Assembly (NCBI GenBank): GCA_035499215.1
Contig: DATJZH010000291.1
Span: 1 to 11,413, forward strand
DNA length: 11,413 nt
Origin: DATJZH01 sp035499215
Lineage (GTDB): Bacteria > Actinomycetota > Actinomycetes > Streptosporangiales > Streptosporangiaceae
Direction of reading: 5' to 3'
The notes under the pieces are model-generated. The model saw nothing but the letters and a program-made list of their open reading frames with translations. It did not search any database and was not told where the DNA came from. A program made the position numbers and the translations under genes. Of this stretch, positions 1-7,570 are shown one piece after another. Within the stretch, counting starts at the first letter, position 1; every line of letters starts with the position of its first letter.

Positions 1-1
1 C

Positions 2-289
2 TGCCTGGTCGGCGCGCTGGTCCGGGCAGCCTCCAGGCAGGGTCCGGGCGCCGAGGTCGGCAGGGCCATCGACGCGGTGCACGACGCGCTGTGGGAGTCC
101 CGTGGCCAGCCGTCGGCTGAGCCAGGGCCCGGCCTGCCGGCGGTATCGTCACCGCAGGTCCGGCTGGCGCGAGTCCGGACGCTCACCCGCTGGAACGACG
201 CGGCGCAGCGCACCGGCGACGAGGTTCTGGCGATCGTCGACCGGGCGATCGCGCGGACCATCCTCAGCCTGGCTAGTCCGCGGCAGTGA
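2..289 (+). CDS. C-terminal end of an unrecognised protein (5' truncated)
   Basis: The frame is open from the left edge (first complete codon at position 2) to a TGA at 287-289, giving 95 residues of a larger protein. The visible part reads as Ala/Arg-rich helix (about residues 1-35), a Pro/Gly-rich linker (about 36-52) and a second helical segment ending IARTILSLASPRQ. Third codon positions are strongly G/C, which supports this frame over the overlapping ones. There is no recognisable motif, signal peptide or membrane segment. A GTG at 77 lies inside the open frame and I do not take it as the start. The gene converges on lhr with only 36 bp between the two stop codons. I do not recognise the family and assign no function. 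Confidence 0.55.
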   Translation, partial: CLVGALVRAASRQGPGAEVGRAIDAVHDALWESRGQPSAEPGPGLPAVSSPQVRLARVRTLTRWNDAAQRTGDEVLAIVDRAIARTILSLASPRQ

Positions 290-302
290 ACCGCCGGGCG
301 GT
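290..302. terminator. Small GC hairpin between convergent genes
   Basis: ACCGC (290-294), a CGG loop and GCGGT (298-302) form a perfect 5-bp stem directly after the stop of the left-edge gene. It lies 24 bp from the stop of the converging lhr gene. A second GGCGGT at 310-315 could pair with ACCGCC instead. There is no long T run, as is common in high-GC actinobacteria. A bidirectional terminator role is inferred from position only. Confidence 0.3.
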
Positions 303-325
303 CTTCCGCGGCGGTCCCGGGTCTG

Positions 326-3300
326 TCAGGCAGGCGCACCGACGGCGCGGCTGGCCACGGCGCCGTCCATGTAGGTGACCGTGCAGGCGGGGATGGCTGG
401 TATGCGCGGGCCGGGGAGCACGATGCCCGTGAGGTTGAGCGGGTCGGCTGCGGAGATCTGCACCGGCTGGCCAGTGTGCTGCTGTCTGCGGACCGTGCGC
501 AGGACATCGACCGCATCGGGGTGGGCGAACTGCTCCCCGCTGAACCCGGCGACGAACCTGCCGCCGCGGATCGTTGCGCGGGCTTCCATCCGCCGCAGCG
601 CCCACAGCAGGTCACGCCAGGGCACCGCGATATTCTCCCGGCGCACGAGATCGTGGAAGATCACGCCCCAGCGGGCGGCGAGCTGCTCGGCGACGGCCTC
701 GGCCAGCTCGTCCCGGTCGGTGGCAGCGGCCGGGGCGGGCAGCAGGCACCACCGGCCGGCTGAGCCCGCGCGGTCGGCTGACCCCCGGCGGGCCGCGCCG
801 ATCCCCTGCCGGAGCCCGCGCCTCGGCTGGACAGCGGTCCGGCCGCCGCGGCGCAGCAGGGACCGGACGGCCCGGAATCCGTCAGCGGTGACCAGCCCGC
901 GGGCGACGCCGTCCCACAGCGCTTCCTCTACCTCGGACGGCAGGCGCCCGGTCACCGCGGCGAGATCGGGCCGGAACAGCGCGCCGCGCTCGCCGAGCGC
1001 GTCGAGCACGTCGCGGGTGCGGCCGGCGCCGGGCTCGGCCGGGGTCTGGTCTCCGCGTGCGGCCCGGAGCAGCCAGGGCAGGTCGTCGCGGATGGTCAAG
1101 GTGATCGGGGTAACGCGTGACGGGGTCAGCCCGCTGCGCCGGGGGACGCTGTAGGGCTGGCCGTCGCGTACCGACAGCCGCCCCCAGGCGACCTGGCCGG
1201 ACAGGCATAGCTCGTCGAGCCACTCGCGGCGGTACCCGTCCACCCGGGCGGCGAGGACGGCGTTCTCCCAGGCTCCGGCGGCCAGCTCGAATCCTTGCAG
1301 CTGCTCGATGACGGCAAGCACGCCCAGCCGTCCCTCGCGCCTGGTGCCGGGGGTGACGTGCTGCCAGCGCAGCAGGAACCGGATGAAGTCCCGGGCGGTG
1401 ACCGGCTCGATCTCGGCCCTGCGCCGCTGCCGGGTGTAGGCGTGGATGCGGGCGAGCAGCCGCCGGGCGCAGAACTCCTCGGCTCCCGGCGGCGAGGTGA
1501 ATCGTCCCCGGATGGCGAAGCCTTCCTCCTCCAGCCGGGCCAGCGCGCGCGCCGCCAGGCTTTCCGGCAGCCCGGTCGCCCGGGCCAGGGCGGCGGCGGT
1601 GGATGGGCCGCGGCAGTCGAGATGCCCGCGGAGCATGTCCGCTGCCGCGGTGTCGGTGTCAGCGGGTCCGTCCCCGACCGGGCATGGGTAGTCCGGGACG
1701 ATCGCGGCGCCCGGGAAAAGCGCCTGCGCGGCCGGCCGGCGTTCCACCGCGCACCACAGAGCCCCGGCCGGGCCGTGCACCGCGGCCGCCCGCCGGTCCC
1801 GGACCAGAGCGCCGAACCACGGCTGCCATTCCTGCGCCGGGCGGAGGGCCACGACTGTCATCAGCAGGTCGTGCAGCTCGTCTGGGTCGCGCGGGTCGGG
1901 GCGGACCTGCGCGGCCACCCGGTCGACCGCGGCCGGGTCGAGCCTGCCAAGCTCACCGGCCCGGGCCGGCAGGCCCCGGCGCAGCGACACCGCCCGGCTG
2001 CGGCGTTCCTCCAGCGGAGCGTCATCCAGGTAGGTGAACGGCCGCCCGTTGAGGATCTCGTGCGCGAGCACTGACGGCTCGGTGGTGTCCCGCACGACCA
2101 CGGTGACCCGGCCGGACTCGATGCCCTTGACCAGCTCTGTGAGGCCGTCGATGTCCATGGCCTCGCGGAGGCAGTCCTCCAGCGTCTGGCGGACCAGCGG
2201 GTGGCCGGGGATCTCCAGCGGGCCCGGGGCGACGTTCTCCTGGCAGGCGGCCAGCGTCGGGAATACCGCGGCCATCAGGTCGTCTGCTTCCATCCGCTGG
2301 ATCGCCGGCGGGTTCTTCCGGCCGCCGCGCATCCGCAGCACGGCCAGCGACCGGTTCAGGTTCCACCGCCAGCGTGCGGCGAACATCGGGGAGGTGAGCA
2401 CCGCCTGGCGGACAACACCCTCGACAGTCCCCGAAGCCAGGAATCTCGGCACCCGGTCCAGCGGGAAGCTGTGCTGCGGCCCGAGGGAGAGCAGGATCGC
2501 ATCATCGCTGGCGGCTGCCTGCAGCTCGAAGTCGAATGTGACGCAGAACCTTTTCCGCAGCGCGAGCCCGAGTGCCCGGTTCAGCCGCGCGCCGTAGGGC
2601 GCGTGCCCCACCAGCTGCATCCCCCCGGCATCGTCGAAGAACCGCTCCAGCACGATCGTGTCCATGGTTGGCAGCACGCCGAGCTGCGCCAGCCCGGTAC
2701 CGAGGTAGGCGACGATTGTCTCGGCCGCGGCGCTGCCGATCCCGCATTCCAGCTCCAGCCACCCGACGGCGTCGGCAGGCTGACTGGCCGTGAGCACGCT
2801 GGCCACTGCCTGGCGGAGGGCGCAGACCTCCTCGGAGAGCTCCCTGGTGCGGCCGGGGGCCTCGCCGAGCCAGAACGGGACCGACGGCGGCGCGCCCCGG
2901 GCGTCTGTGACCCGGACGATTCCCGGCTCCACCCGGCGGATGCGCCATGAGGCGGTGCCGAGCAGGAACACGTCCCCGGCCATCGACTCGATGGCCCAGT
3001 CCTCGTTCACGGTGCCCACCAGGGTGGCGTCGGGCTCAGCCAGGACCCGGTATTCGCCGAGCTCGGGGATCGCGCCGCCGGAGGTGAGCGCGGCGAGCCG
3101 GGCTCCGCGCCTGCCCCGCAGCCGCCCGGTTACCCGGTCGCGGTGCAGGTAGGCGGCCCTGCGGCCGCGGCCCGTCGGGATGCCGTCGGAGACCAGCTCG
3201 GCTACCTCGCCGAAATCCTCGGCAGACAGCTCCGCGAACGGGGCAGCCCGCCGGACCATGGCCAGCAGGTCCTCCTCCGCCCAGTCCGCGGCCGCGCACT

Positions 3301-4573
3301 CAGCCACCACCTGCTGGGCGAGGATGTCCAGCGGACCGGCCGGGACAACCAGCGCGTCGAGCCGGCCCGAGCGCACGCCGCGCAGCAGCGCCGCGCACTC
3401 TACCAGCTCATCCCGCGACGTCGGATACAGCCGCCCCGACGGCGTTCCGCCTCGGGTGTGGTTCGACCGGCCCACGCGCTGCAGCAAGGCGGCGAAACTG
3501 CGCGGCGAGCCGATCTGGCACACCAGCTCCACCGGCCCGATGTCGATCCCCAGCTCCAGCGACGCCGTCGCCACCAGTGCCCGCAGGTCACCCGACCGCA
3601 GCCGCGCTTCGACCCGCTGGCGCCGGTCCTTCGACAGGCTCCCGTGATGGGCCGCCACCTGGCCCTCGCCGAGCCGCTCGGCTAGCTGATGGGCGACTCG
3701 CTCGGCCATCCGGCGGGTATTCACGAACACCAACGTGGTCCTGTGCTGCCGCACGTGGCCGGCGATCAGGTCCAGGATCTCGGCCATCTGCTCGGCCGAC
3801 GCGACCGCGCCGAGCTCATCACCGGGCAGCTCCAGGGCGAGCTCGAGGTCGCGGCGGTGCCCGGCGTCCACGATCGCGCACCTCGGCGACCCATCCAGGT
3901 GTGATCGGCCGTCGCCCGCGCCGACGAGCAGCCGGGCCACTGCCCCGACCGGGCGCTGGGTCGCCGACAGCCCGATCCGCTGCACCGGATGCGCCGCGAG
4001 CCTCTCCAGCCGCTCCAGCGTGACGGCCAGGTGCGAGCCGCGCTTGTTGCCCGCCACAGCGTGGATCTCATCCACGATGACCGTCCTGGCGGCGGCCAGC
4101 ATCGCCCGGCCCCGCTGCGCCGTCACCAGCAGATAAAGCGACTCCGGGGTGGTGATCAGGAACTCCGGCGGGCGCGTCAGCATCGCGGCCCGCTCGGCGG
4201 CCGCCGTGTCGCCGGTCCGCACCGCCGCCCGGATGGCGGGCGCGCTCATCCCCAGCCCGGCCGCGGCCTCGCCGATCTCGCGCAGCGGACGCTCAAGGTT
4301 CAGGTGGATGTCGACCGCCAGGGCCTTCAGCGGCGATACGTACACCACCTGAGGGCCGCCAACCGGATCGGCGCCCGCCTCGTGCGCCCGGTAGATCCGG
4401 TCGACGCACACCAGGAACGCCGCCAGCGTCTTGCCGGACCCGGTCGGCGCCGCGATGAGCGTGTGGTTCCCGGCCGCGATCTGCCGCCAGCCCTCGGCCT
4501 GCGGCCCGGTCGGCCCGGCCGGGAACCGCCCGCTGAACCAGGCACGCACCGCCGGGTGGAACGACTCCAGCAT
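326..4573 (-). CDS. lhr: Lhr-type superfamily 2 ATP-dependent DNA helicase, full length
   Basis: Predicted 1415-residue 3'-5' helicase of the Lhr (large helicase-related) family, linked in bacteria to DNA repair and unwinding of DNA and RNA:DNA duplexes in the cytoplasm. The SF2 motifs occur in order: Walker A APTGSGKT (about residues 42-49), VYVSPLKAL (77-85), TTPES (141-145), DEIH (168-171), motif III SAT (203-205), LVFVNTRR (281-288), the HHGSLSKD region (309-316), ATASLELGIDIG (335-346) and motif VI QRVGRSNH (365-372). A winged-helix region follows. A DEAD/H-associated region then includes AGGMQLVGHAPYGARLNRALGLA, shown here only as its start AGGMQLVGHAPYGARL. The long C-terminal Lhr extension is present, so this is the long form rather than a core-only protein; known long forms run about 1400-1550 residues. 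The start is ATG at 4573, matching the family N-terminus (FHPAVRAWF near residue 5). No clear Shine-Dalgarno is visible. Transcribed divergently from the MOSC gene. No frameshift seen. Confidence 0.95.
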   Translation of the reverse strand: MLESFHPAVRAWFSGRFPAGPTGPQAEGWRQIAAGNHTLIAAPTGSGKTLAAFLVCVDRIYRAHEAGADPVGGPQVVYVSPLKALAVDIHLNLERPLREIGEAAAGLGMSAPAIRAAVRTGDTAAAERAAMLTRPPEFLITTPESLYLLVTAQRGRAMLAAARTVIVDEIHAVAGNKRGSHLAVTLERLERLAAHPVQRIGLSATQRPVGAVARLLVGAGDGRSHLDGSPRCAIVDAGHRRDLELALELPGDELGAVASAEQMAEILDLIAGHVRQHRTTLVFVNTRRMAERVAHQLAERLGEGQVAAHHGSLSKDRRQRVEARLRSGDLRALVATASLELGIDIGPVELVCQIGSPRSFAALLQRVGRSNHTRGGTPSGRLYPTSRDELVECAALLRGVRSGRLDALVVPAGPLDILAQQVVAECAAADWAEEDLLAMVRRAAPFAELSAEDFGEVAELVSDGIPTGRGRRAAYLHRDRVTGRLRGRRGARLAALTSGGAIPELGEYRVLAEPDATLVGTVNEDWAIESMAGDVFLLGTASWRIRRVEPGIVRVTDARGAPPSVPFWLGEAPGRTRELSEEVCALRQAVASVLTASQPADAVGWLELECGIGSAAAETIVAYLGTGLAQLGVLPTMDTIVLERFFDDAGGMQLVGHAPYGARLNRALGLALRKRFCVTFDFELQAAASDDAILLSLGPQHSFPLDRVPRFLASGTVEGVVRQAVLTSPMFAARWRWNLNRSLAVLRMRGGRKNPPAIQRMEADDLMAAVFPTLAACQENVAPGPLEIPGHPLVRQTLEDCLREAMDIDGLTELVKGIESGRVTVVVRDTTEPSVLAHEILNGRPFTYLDDAPLEERRSRAVSLRRGLPARAGELGRLDPAAVDRVAAQVRPDPRDPDELHDLLMTVVALRPAQEWQPWFGALVRDRRAAAVHGPAGALWCAVERRPAAQALFPGAAIVPDYPCPVGDGPADTDTAAADMLRGHLDCRGPSTAAALARATGLPESLAARALARLEEEGFAIRGRFTSPPGAEEFCARRLLARIHAYTRQRRRAEIEPVTARDFIRFLLRWQHVTPGTRREGRLGVLAVIEQLQGFELAAGAWENAVLAARVDGYRREWLDELCLSGQVAWGRLSVRDGQPYSVPRRSGLTPSRVTPITLTIRDDLPWLLRAARGDQTPAEPGAGRTRDVLDALGERGALFRPDLAAVTGRLPSEVEEALWDGVARGLVTADGFRAVRSLLRRGGRTAVQPRRGLRQGIGAARRGSADRAGSAGRWCLLPAPAAATDRDELAEAVAEQLAARWGVIFHDLVRRENIAVPWRDLLWALRRMEARATIRGGRFVAGFSGEQFAHPDAVDVLRTVRRQQHTGQPVQISAADPLNLTGIVLPGPRIPAIPACTVTYMDGAVASRAVGAPA

Positions 4574-4674
4574 CCGGCCACACTAACCCCGGCTCCGACC
4601 CGCTCGATCCTTCAGGTCGGGCGCTTGCCGCAGGCAGCAGCGCCGTGATCCACGTGATGCCGTAAGTTCGGCGC
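4574..4674. promoter_or_regulatory. Divergent intergenic region, lhr and MOSC gene
   Basis: This 101-bp gap must contain the start signals for both lhr (leftward) and the MOSC gene (rightward). I could not find a convincing -35/-10 pair for either. A CACGTG hexamer occurs near 4651-4656. TAAGTT at 4663-4668 lies only 6 bp before the MOSC ATG, and no purine-rich ribosome site precedes that ATG. The promoter role is inferred from gene orientation alone. Confidence 0.4.
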
Positions 4675-5754
4675 ATGCACGGTCACCGCGCCGCGGAGCC
4701 TGCCTCGAGCGGCAGGCAAGCATCCCCTTGCCTGGCGTCGATTCACGTCTATCCGCTCAAGGCCGGGCGGGCCGTCGATCTCGACGAGTCGCTGGTCGAG
4801 CCGTGGGGACTGGCTGGCGACCGCCGGTGGCTCGTCGTCGACGACGCCGGACGGTTCGTCAGCCAGCGCGAGGAACCGGCGCTGGCGCGCGTCACCGCCC
4901 GGTACCTCGCAGCCCCCGCGGCGAAGAACGCCACCCGGTCCTCCCCGGTCCCGGCCGATCTGATCGCGGTGTCCGCCGATGGTCTTTCGCCGCTGACCGT
5001 TCCCGTCCCGTCGCGGCACGCCGGCGCCGAGATGCTGTGGGTTGCGGTCTGGGGCTCGAAGGTCTGCGCCGCCGCCGCCGGAGAGGAGGCCGACAGCTGG
5101 TTCGCCCGTTTCCTCGGCCGCGATGTGCGCCTCGTCCACCTGGACGATCCGACCCGCCGTGAAGTGGACGAGCGCTACGGTGCTCCCGGTGACCGGGTGA
5201 GCTTCGCCGATGGCTATCCGCTGCTGCTCACCTGCGTCAGCTCGCTGGACGCGCTCGGCCGCTGGCTGATCGACGACGGCCATCCGCCCGTCCCGATGAA
5301 CCGGTTCCGGCCGAACGTGGTAGTCACCGGCACGGCCGCCTGGGCCGAGGACCAGTGGCGCCGCATCCGGATCGGCACGGTGACGTTCCGCGTTGTCAAG
5401 CCCTGCGGACGCTGCCAGGTCACCACGATCGACCAGACATCCGCGCGGCGCGGCCGGGAGCCCCTCGCGCTGCTCGGCCGCCGGCGCCGGTTCGGCAAGC
5501 AGCTGATCTTCGGGCAGAACATGATCCCCGACGCGCCGGGCACCATTCTGGTCGGCGACCCGGTCCAGATCCTGGAACGGTCAGCAGCAGGCCATCCGCC
5601 GGACCTGCCCGGACGTGCGATAGCGACGGCGCGCGGCAGCGGCACGGCGGCAGCACGGCGAGCCGGGCGCGCAGACGGGGCGGCTGAGCACCGGCAGGGG
5701 CTGGCTGGGACGCCAGGGAGCGAGTCTTACCCTTGGACACGTGGTGCCTATTGA
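4675..5754 (+). CDS. MOSC domain protein, YcbX/mARC-like, with extra C-terminal tail
   Basis: Predicted molybdenum-cofactor-binding protein with an N-terminal MOSC beta-barrel domain and a C-terminal MOSC domain, like E. coli YcbX and the mitochondrial amidoxime reducing component, which reduce N-hydroxylated compounds. The barrel begins at LASIHVYPLKAG (about residues 20-31) and continues with GLAGDRRWLVVD (45-56). The MOSC part has FADGYPLLL (177-185), MNRFRPNVVV (208-217) and KPCGRC (242-247) followed by TTID. C247 matches the conserved Cys that ligates molybdenum in mARC proteins, and the domain closes at GDPVQIL (294-300). Residues 301-359 are a Gly/Ala/Arg-rich tail with no family counterpart that I know, making the protein longer than the usual 270-300 residues. 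ATG 4675 is the only good start and adds about 19 residues before the conserved barrel. No redox partner domain (ferredoxin or flavin) is fused, so electrons would come from another protein. Confidence 0.88.
   Translation: MHGHRAAEPASSGRQASPCLASIHVYPLKAGRAVDLDESLVEPWGLAGDRRWLVVDDAGRFVSQREEPALARVTARYLAAPAAKNATRSSPVPADLIAVSADGLSPLTVPVPSRHAGAEMLWVAVWGSKVCAAAAGEEADSWFARFLGRDVRLVHLDDPTRREVDERYGAPGDRVSFADGYPLLLTCVSSLDALGRWLIDDGHPPVPMNRFRPNVVVTGTAAWAEDQWRRIRIGTVTFRVVKPCGRCQVTTIDQTSARRGREPLALLGRRRRFGKQLIFGQNMIPDAPGTILVGDPVQILERSAAGHPPDLPGRAIATARGSGTAAARRAGRADGAAEHRQGLAGTPGSESYPWTRGAY
4698..4717. repeat. Perfect 7-bp inverted repeat at the start of the MOSC gene
   Basis: GCCTGCC (4698-4704) and GGCAGGC (4711-4717) are perfect complements around a 6-bp TCGAGC spacer. 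They lie in codons 8-15 of the MOSC gene, in the N-terminal extension before the conserved barrel. This could be an mRNA hairpin that lowers initiation, a protein-binding palindrome, or chance in GC-rich DNA. Confidence 0.3.
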
Positions 5755-6097
5755 CCGCGTTGTCCTCCTCTGGAATTGTCTGATGCTGGTCGGCTTCCAG
5801 TTCGGGTTCCGGCGCTGCGCGCACCGCCACCCGCTCGGACGACTGGAAACGTCCTCGGTCGACCTCAGCCAGCGCGTTAGCGCGGTTAGCCAGCGCAAAG
5901 CTGACCAGCCAGTTTTCTCCAAGGAGTCTTCGCTCAAATGTGCCCTCCGCCGGCCCGGTGGTTCTGATCATGCGGAGGGACCTGACAGCCTTCGCCAGCA
6001 GGCTCCCTTGTCTTCGACGCACTCCTCCGGCTGACCAGCCCGCCAGTCTTACCGGCCTGGCGGCGGCACGAAATGCGACAGGAACGGTGAGACAGCC
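5755..6097. other. 343-bp non-coding gap before the GT5 gene
   Basis: No reading frame here has convincing codon bias. It should contain the promoter of the GT5-GH57 group. The clearest structure is a direct repeat at 5867-5896 (separate entry). TTGACC at 5751-5756, overlapping the MOSC stop, has only a poor -10 match (AATTGT, 5774-5779) at 17-bp spacing. Two short frames were noted. ATG 5938 follows an AAGGAG but encodes only nine residues (MCPPPARWF). ATG 5970 encodes 45 Arg/Ala-rich residues and ends inside the GT5 start. I do not call either as a gene. Confidence 0.5.
5867..5896. repeat. Tandem 9-bp direct repeat, possible operator
   Basis: AGCCAGCGC occurs at 5867-5875 and again at 5888-5896, exactly 21 bp apart (two helical turns). 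The shorter GTTAGC is itself repeated at 5876-5881 and 5885-5890 within the same stretch. The spacing would place two protein copies on the same DNA face, about 200 bp upstream of the GT5 start. An operator role is inferred from spacing and position only. Confidence 0.28.
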
Positions 6098-7570
6098 GTG
6101 TTCGTGACGATGATTGCGACGGAATGCTCGCCGGTGGCGCAGGCGGGCGGGCTGGGTGAGGTAATCTTCGGGCTGAGCCGGGAGCTGGAGCTGCGCGGCC
6201 ACGCCGTCGAGATAATCCTGCCCAAATACGACTGCTTGCGCTACGACCAGATCTTCGGGCTGTCGATCACCTATCACGACCTGCAGGTGCCCTGGTACGG
6301 CGGGGTGGTGCACTGCACGGTCTGGTTCGGGTTCGTGCACGGCAGGCGGTGCTTCTTCATCGAGCCGCACTCACCGGACAATTTCTTCAACCGGGGCCAC
6401 TTGTACGGGTCAGCCGACGATGTGACCAGATTTGCCTTCTTGTCGAAGGCGGCCCTGGAGTTCATGTGGAAAACCGATAAACGGCCCGAGGTGATCCACT
6501 GTCACGACTGGCAGACGGCGGCCGTGCCGGTGCTGCTCTATGAGATCTACCAGCACGTTGGCATGCACAATCAGCGTGTTTGCTATACCATCCACAATTT
6601 CGGGCATCAGGGTATCTGCGGTGAGTACGTCCTGTGGGCGACGGGCCTCACCCGGCCGGAGCACTTCTTCTCTGACGATCGGCTCCGCGATAACTTCAAC
6701 CATAGTGCGATCAATCTGATGAAAGGCGGCATTGTTTACTCGAACTTCATCACCACGGTGTCGCCGCAACATGCCTGGGAAGCGACCTACGCCGATCAGG
6801 GGATGGGGCTGGGATACACGCTCGACATCCACCGGGAGAAGTTCGGCGGCGTCCTGAACGGCATCGACTACAACGTCTGGAACCCGGAGATAGACATCCT
6901 GATCCCGTCGAACTACGGGGCGGGCACAGTAGAGCGAAAATATGGGAACAAAGATGCCCTGCGCGACCGGTTACTGCTCCGGAAGGAGTACAAGCCGATC
7001 ATCGCCTATGTCGGTCGCATCGACCGCCAGAAGGGCCTGCACCTTATCCGTCATGCTATGTTCTACGCGTTGGCCCAGGGTGCGCAGTTTGTCCTGCTGG
7101 GCTCCTGTCCGGATCCGGCCGTCAATGTTCAATTCTGGCAGCTGAAGCACTTCATGAATGACAATCCCGACTGTCACATGGAAATTGGCTTCGATGAGGG
7201 CCTGGCCCATCTGATCTACGCCGGCGCCGACATGGTGGTGATGCCCAGCCTGTTCGAGCCGTGCGGCCTGACCCAGATGATCGCCCTCAAGTATGGCACC
7301 GTCCCCATCGTGCGGGCCGTCGGCGGCCTGGTGGACACCGTCTTCGATCGCGATTACTCCGCACGGCACCCGGACGACCGGAACGGCTACGTGTTCCACC
7401 AGTTCGACAATCCCGGGCTGGAGTCCGCGATGCTGCGGGCCATCGGGCTTTGGTACTCCTACCCGGGCGACTTCCGCCAGCTTATGCTGAACGGAATGCG
7501 AGCGGATCATTCCTGGACCGGCCCCGGTCAGCACTACCTGAACATCTATGAGCATATCCGCAGTAAATAG
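6098..7570 (+). CDS. glgA: Glycogen/starch synthase, GT5 family (SSIII/SSIV-like)
   Basis: A 490-residue retaining glucosyltransferase predicted to elongate alpha-1,4-glucan from a nucleotide-glucose donor in the cytoplasm. The N-terminal GT5 catalytic domain has IATECSPVAQAGGLGEV (6-22), LPKYDCLRYD (41-50), IHCHDWQTA (133-141; H136 matches the conserved His) and YTIHNFGHQG (163-172). The C-terminal Rossmann half has YVGRIDRQKGL (304-314; R307 and K312 match the donor phosphate-binding pair) and PSLFEPCGLTQ (383-393; E387 matches the conserved catalytic-site Glu). Length is normal for GlgA. The residue normally Lys in KxGGL is Gln15. KYDC, the HCHDWQTA block and the ending GQHYLNIYEHIR resemble plant SSIII/SSIV and cyanobacterial or deltaproteobacterial synthases. 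GTG 6098 is chosen because it places the first strand correctly and has GGTGAG 6 bp upstream; GTG 6104 and ATG 6110 are alternatives. Codons are visibly less GC-rich than in lhr, which may indicate transfer. Confidence 0.92.
   Translation: MFVTMIATECSPVAQAGGLGEVIFGLSRELELRGHAVEIILPKYDCLRYDQIFGLSITYHDLQVPWYGGVVHCTVWFGFVHGRRCFFIEPHSPDNFFNRGHLYGSADDVTRFAFLSKAALEFMWKTDKRPEVIHCHDWQTAAVPVLLYEIYQHVGMHNQRVCYTIHNFGHQGICGEYVLWATGLTRPEHFFSDDRLRDNFNHSAINLMKGGIVYSNFITTVSPQHAWEATYADQGMGLGYTLDIHREKFGGVLNGIDYNVWNPEIDILIPSNYGAGTVERKYGNKDALRDRLLLRKEYKPIIAYVGRIDRQKGLHLIRHAMFYALAQGAQFVLLGSCPDPAVNVQFWQLKHFMNDNPDCHMEIGFDEGLAHLIYAGADMVVMPSLFEPCGLTQMIALKYGTVPIVRAVGGLVDTVFDRDYSARHPDDRNGYVFHQFDNPGLESAMLRAIGLWYSYPGDFRQLMLNGMRADHSWTGPGQHYLNIYEHIRSK

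Noticed and set aside
1295..2950. Long plus-strand open frames (about 250 codons each) inside lhr
   Set aside because: They are Arg/Pro/Gly-rich translations antisense to a helicase whose motifs are continuous through the region.
5938..5967. Nine-residue frame MCPPPARWF after an AAGGAG, a possible leader peptide
   Set aside because: The spacing from AAGGAG to ATG is long (11 bp), there is no regulatory codon run, and no alternative hairpins were evident. Too weak to call.
5970..6107. 45-residue frame ending inside the GT5 start
   Set aside because: The composition is Arg/Ala-rich without motifs. Ending near the next start is suggestive of coupling but not enough by itself.
5420..6370. A 316-codon minus-strand open frame across the MOSC end, the gap and the GT5 start
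   Set aside because: It overlaps two well-supported genes in antisense and shows no domain. The part in the gap has no clear coding bias.
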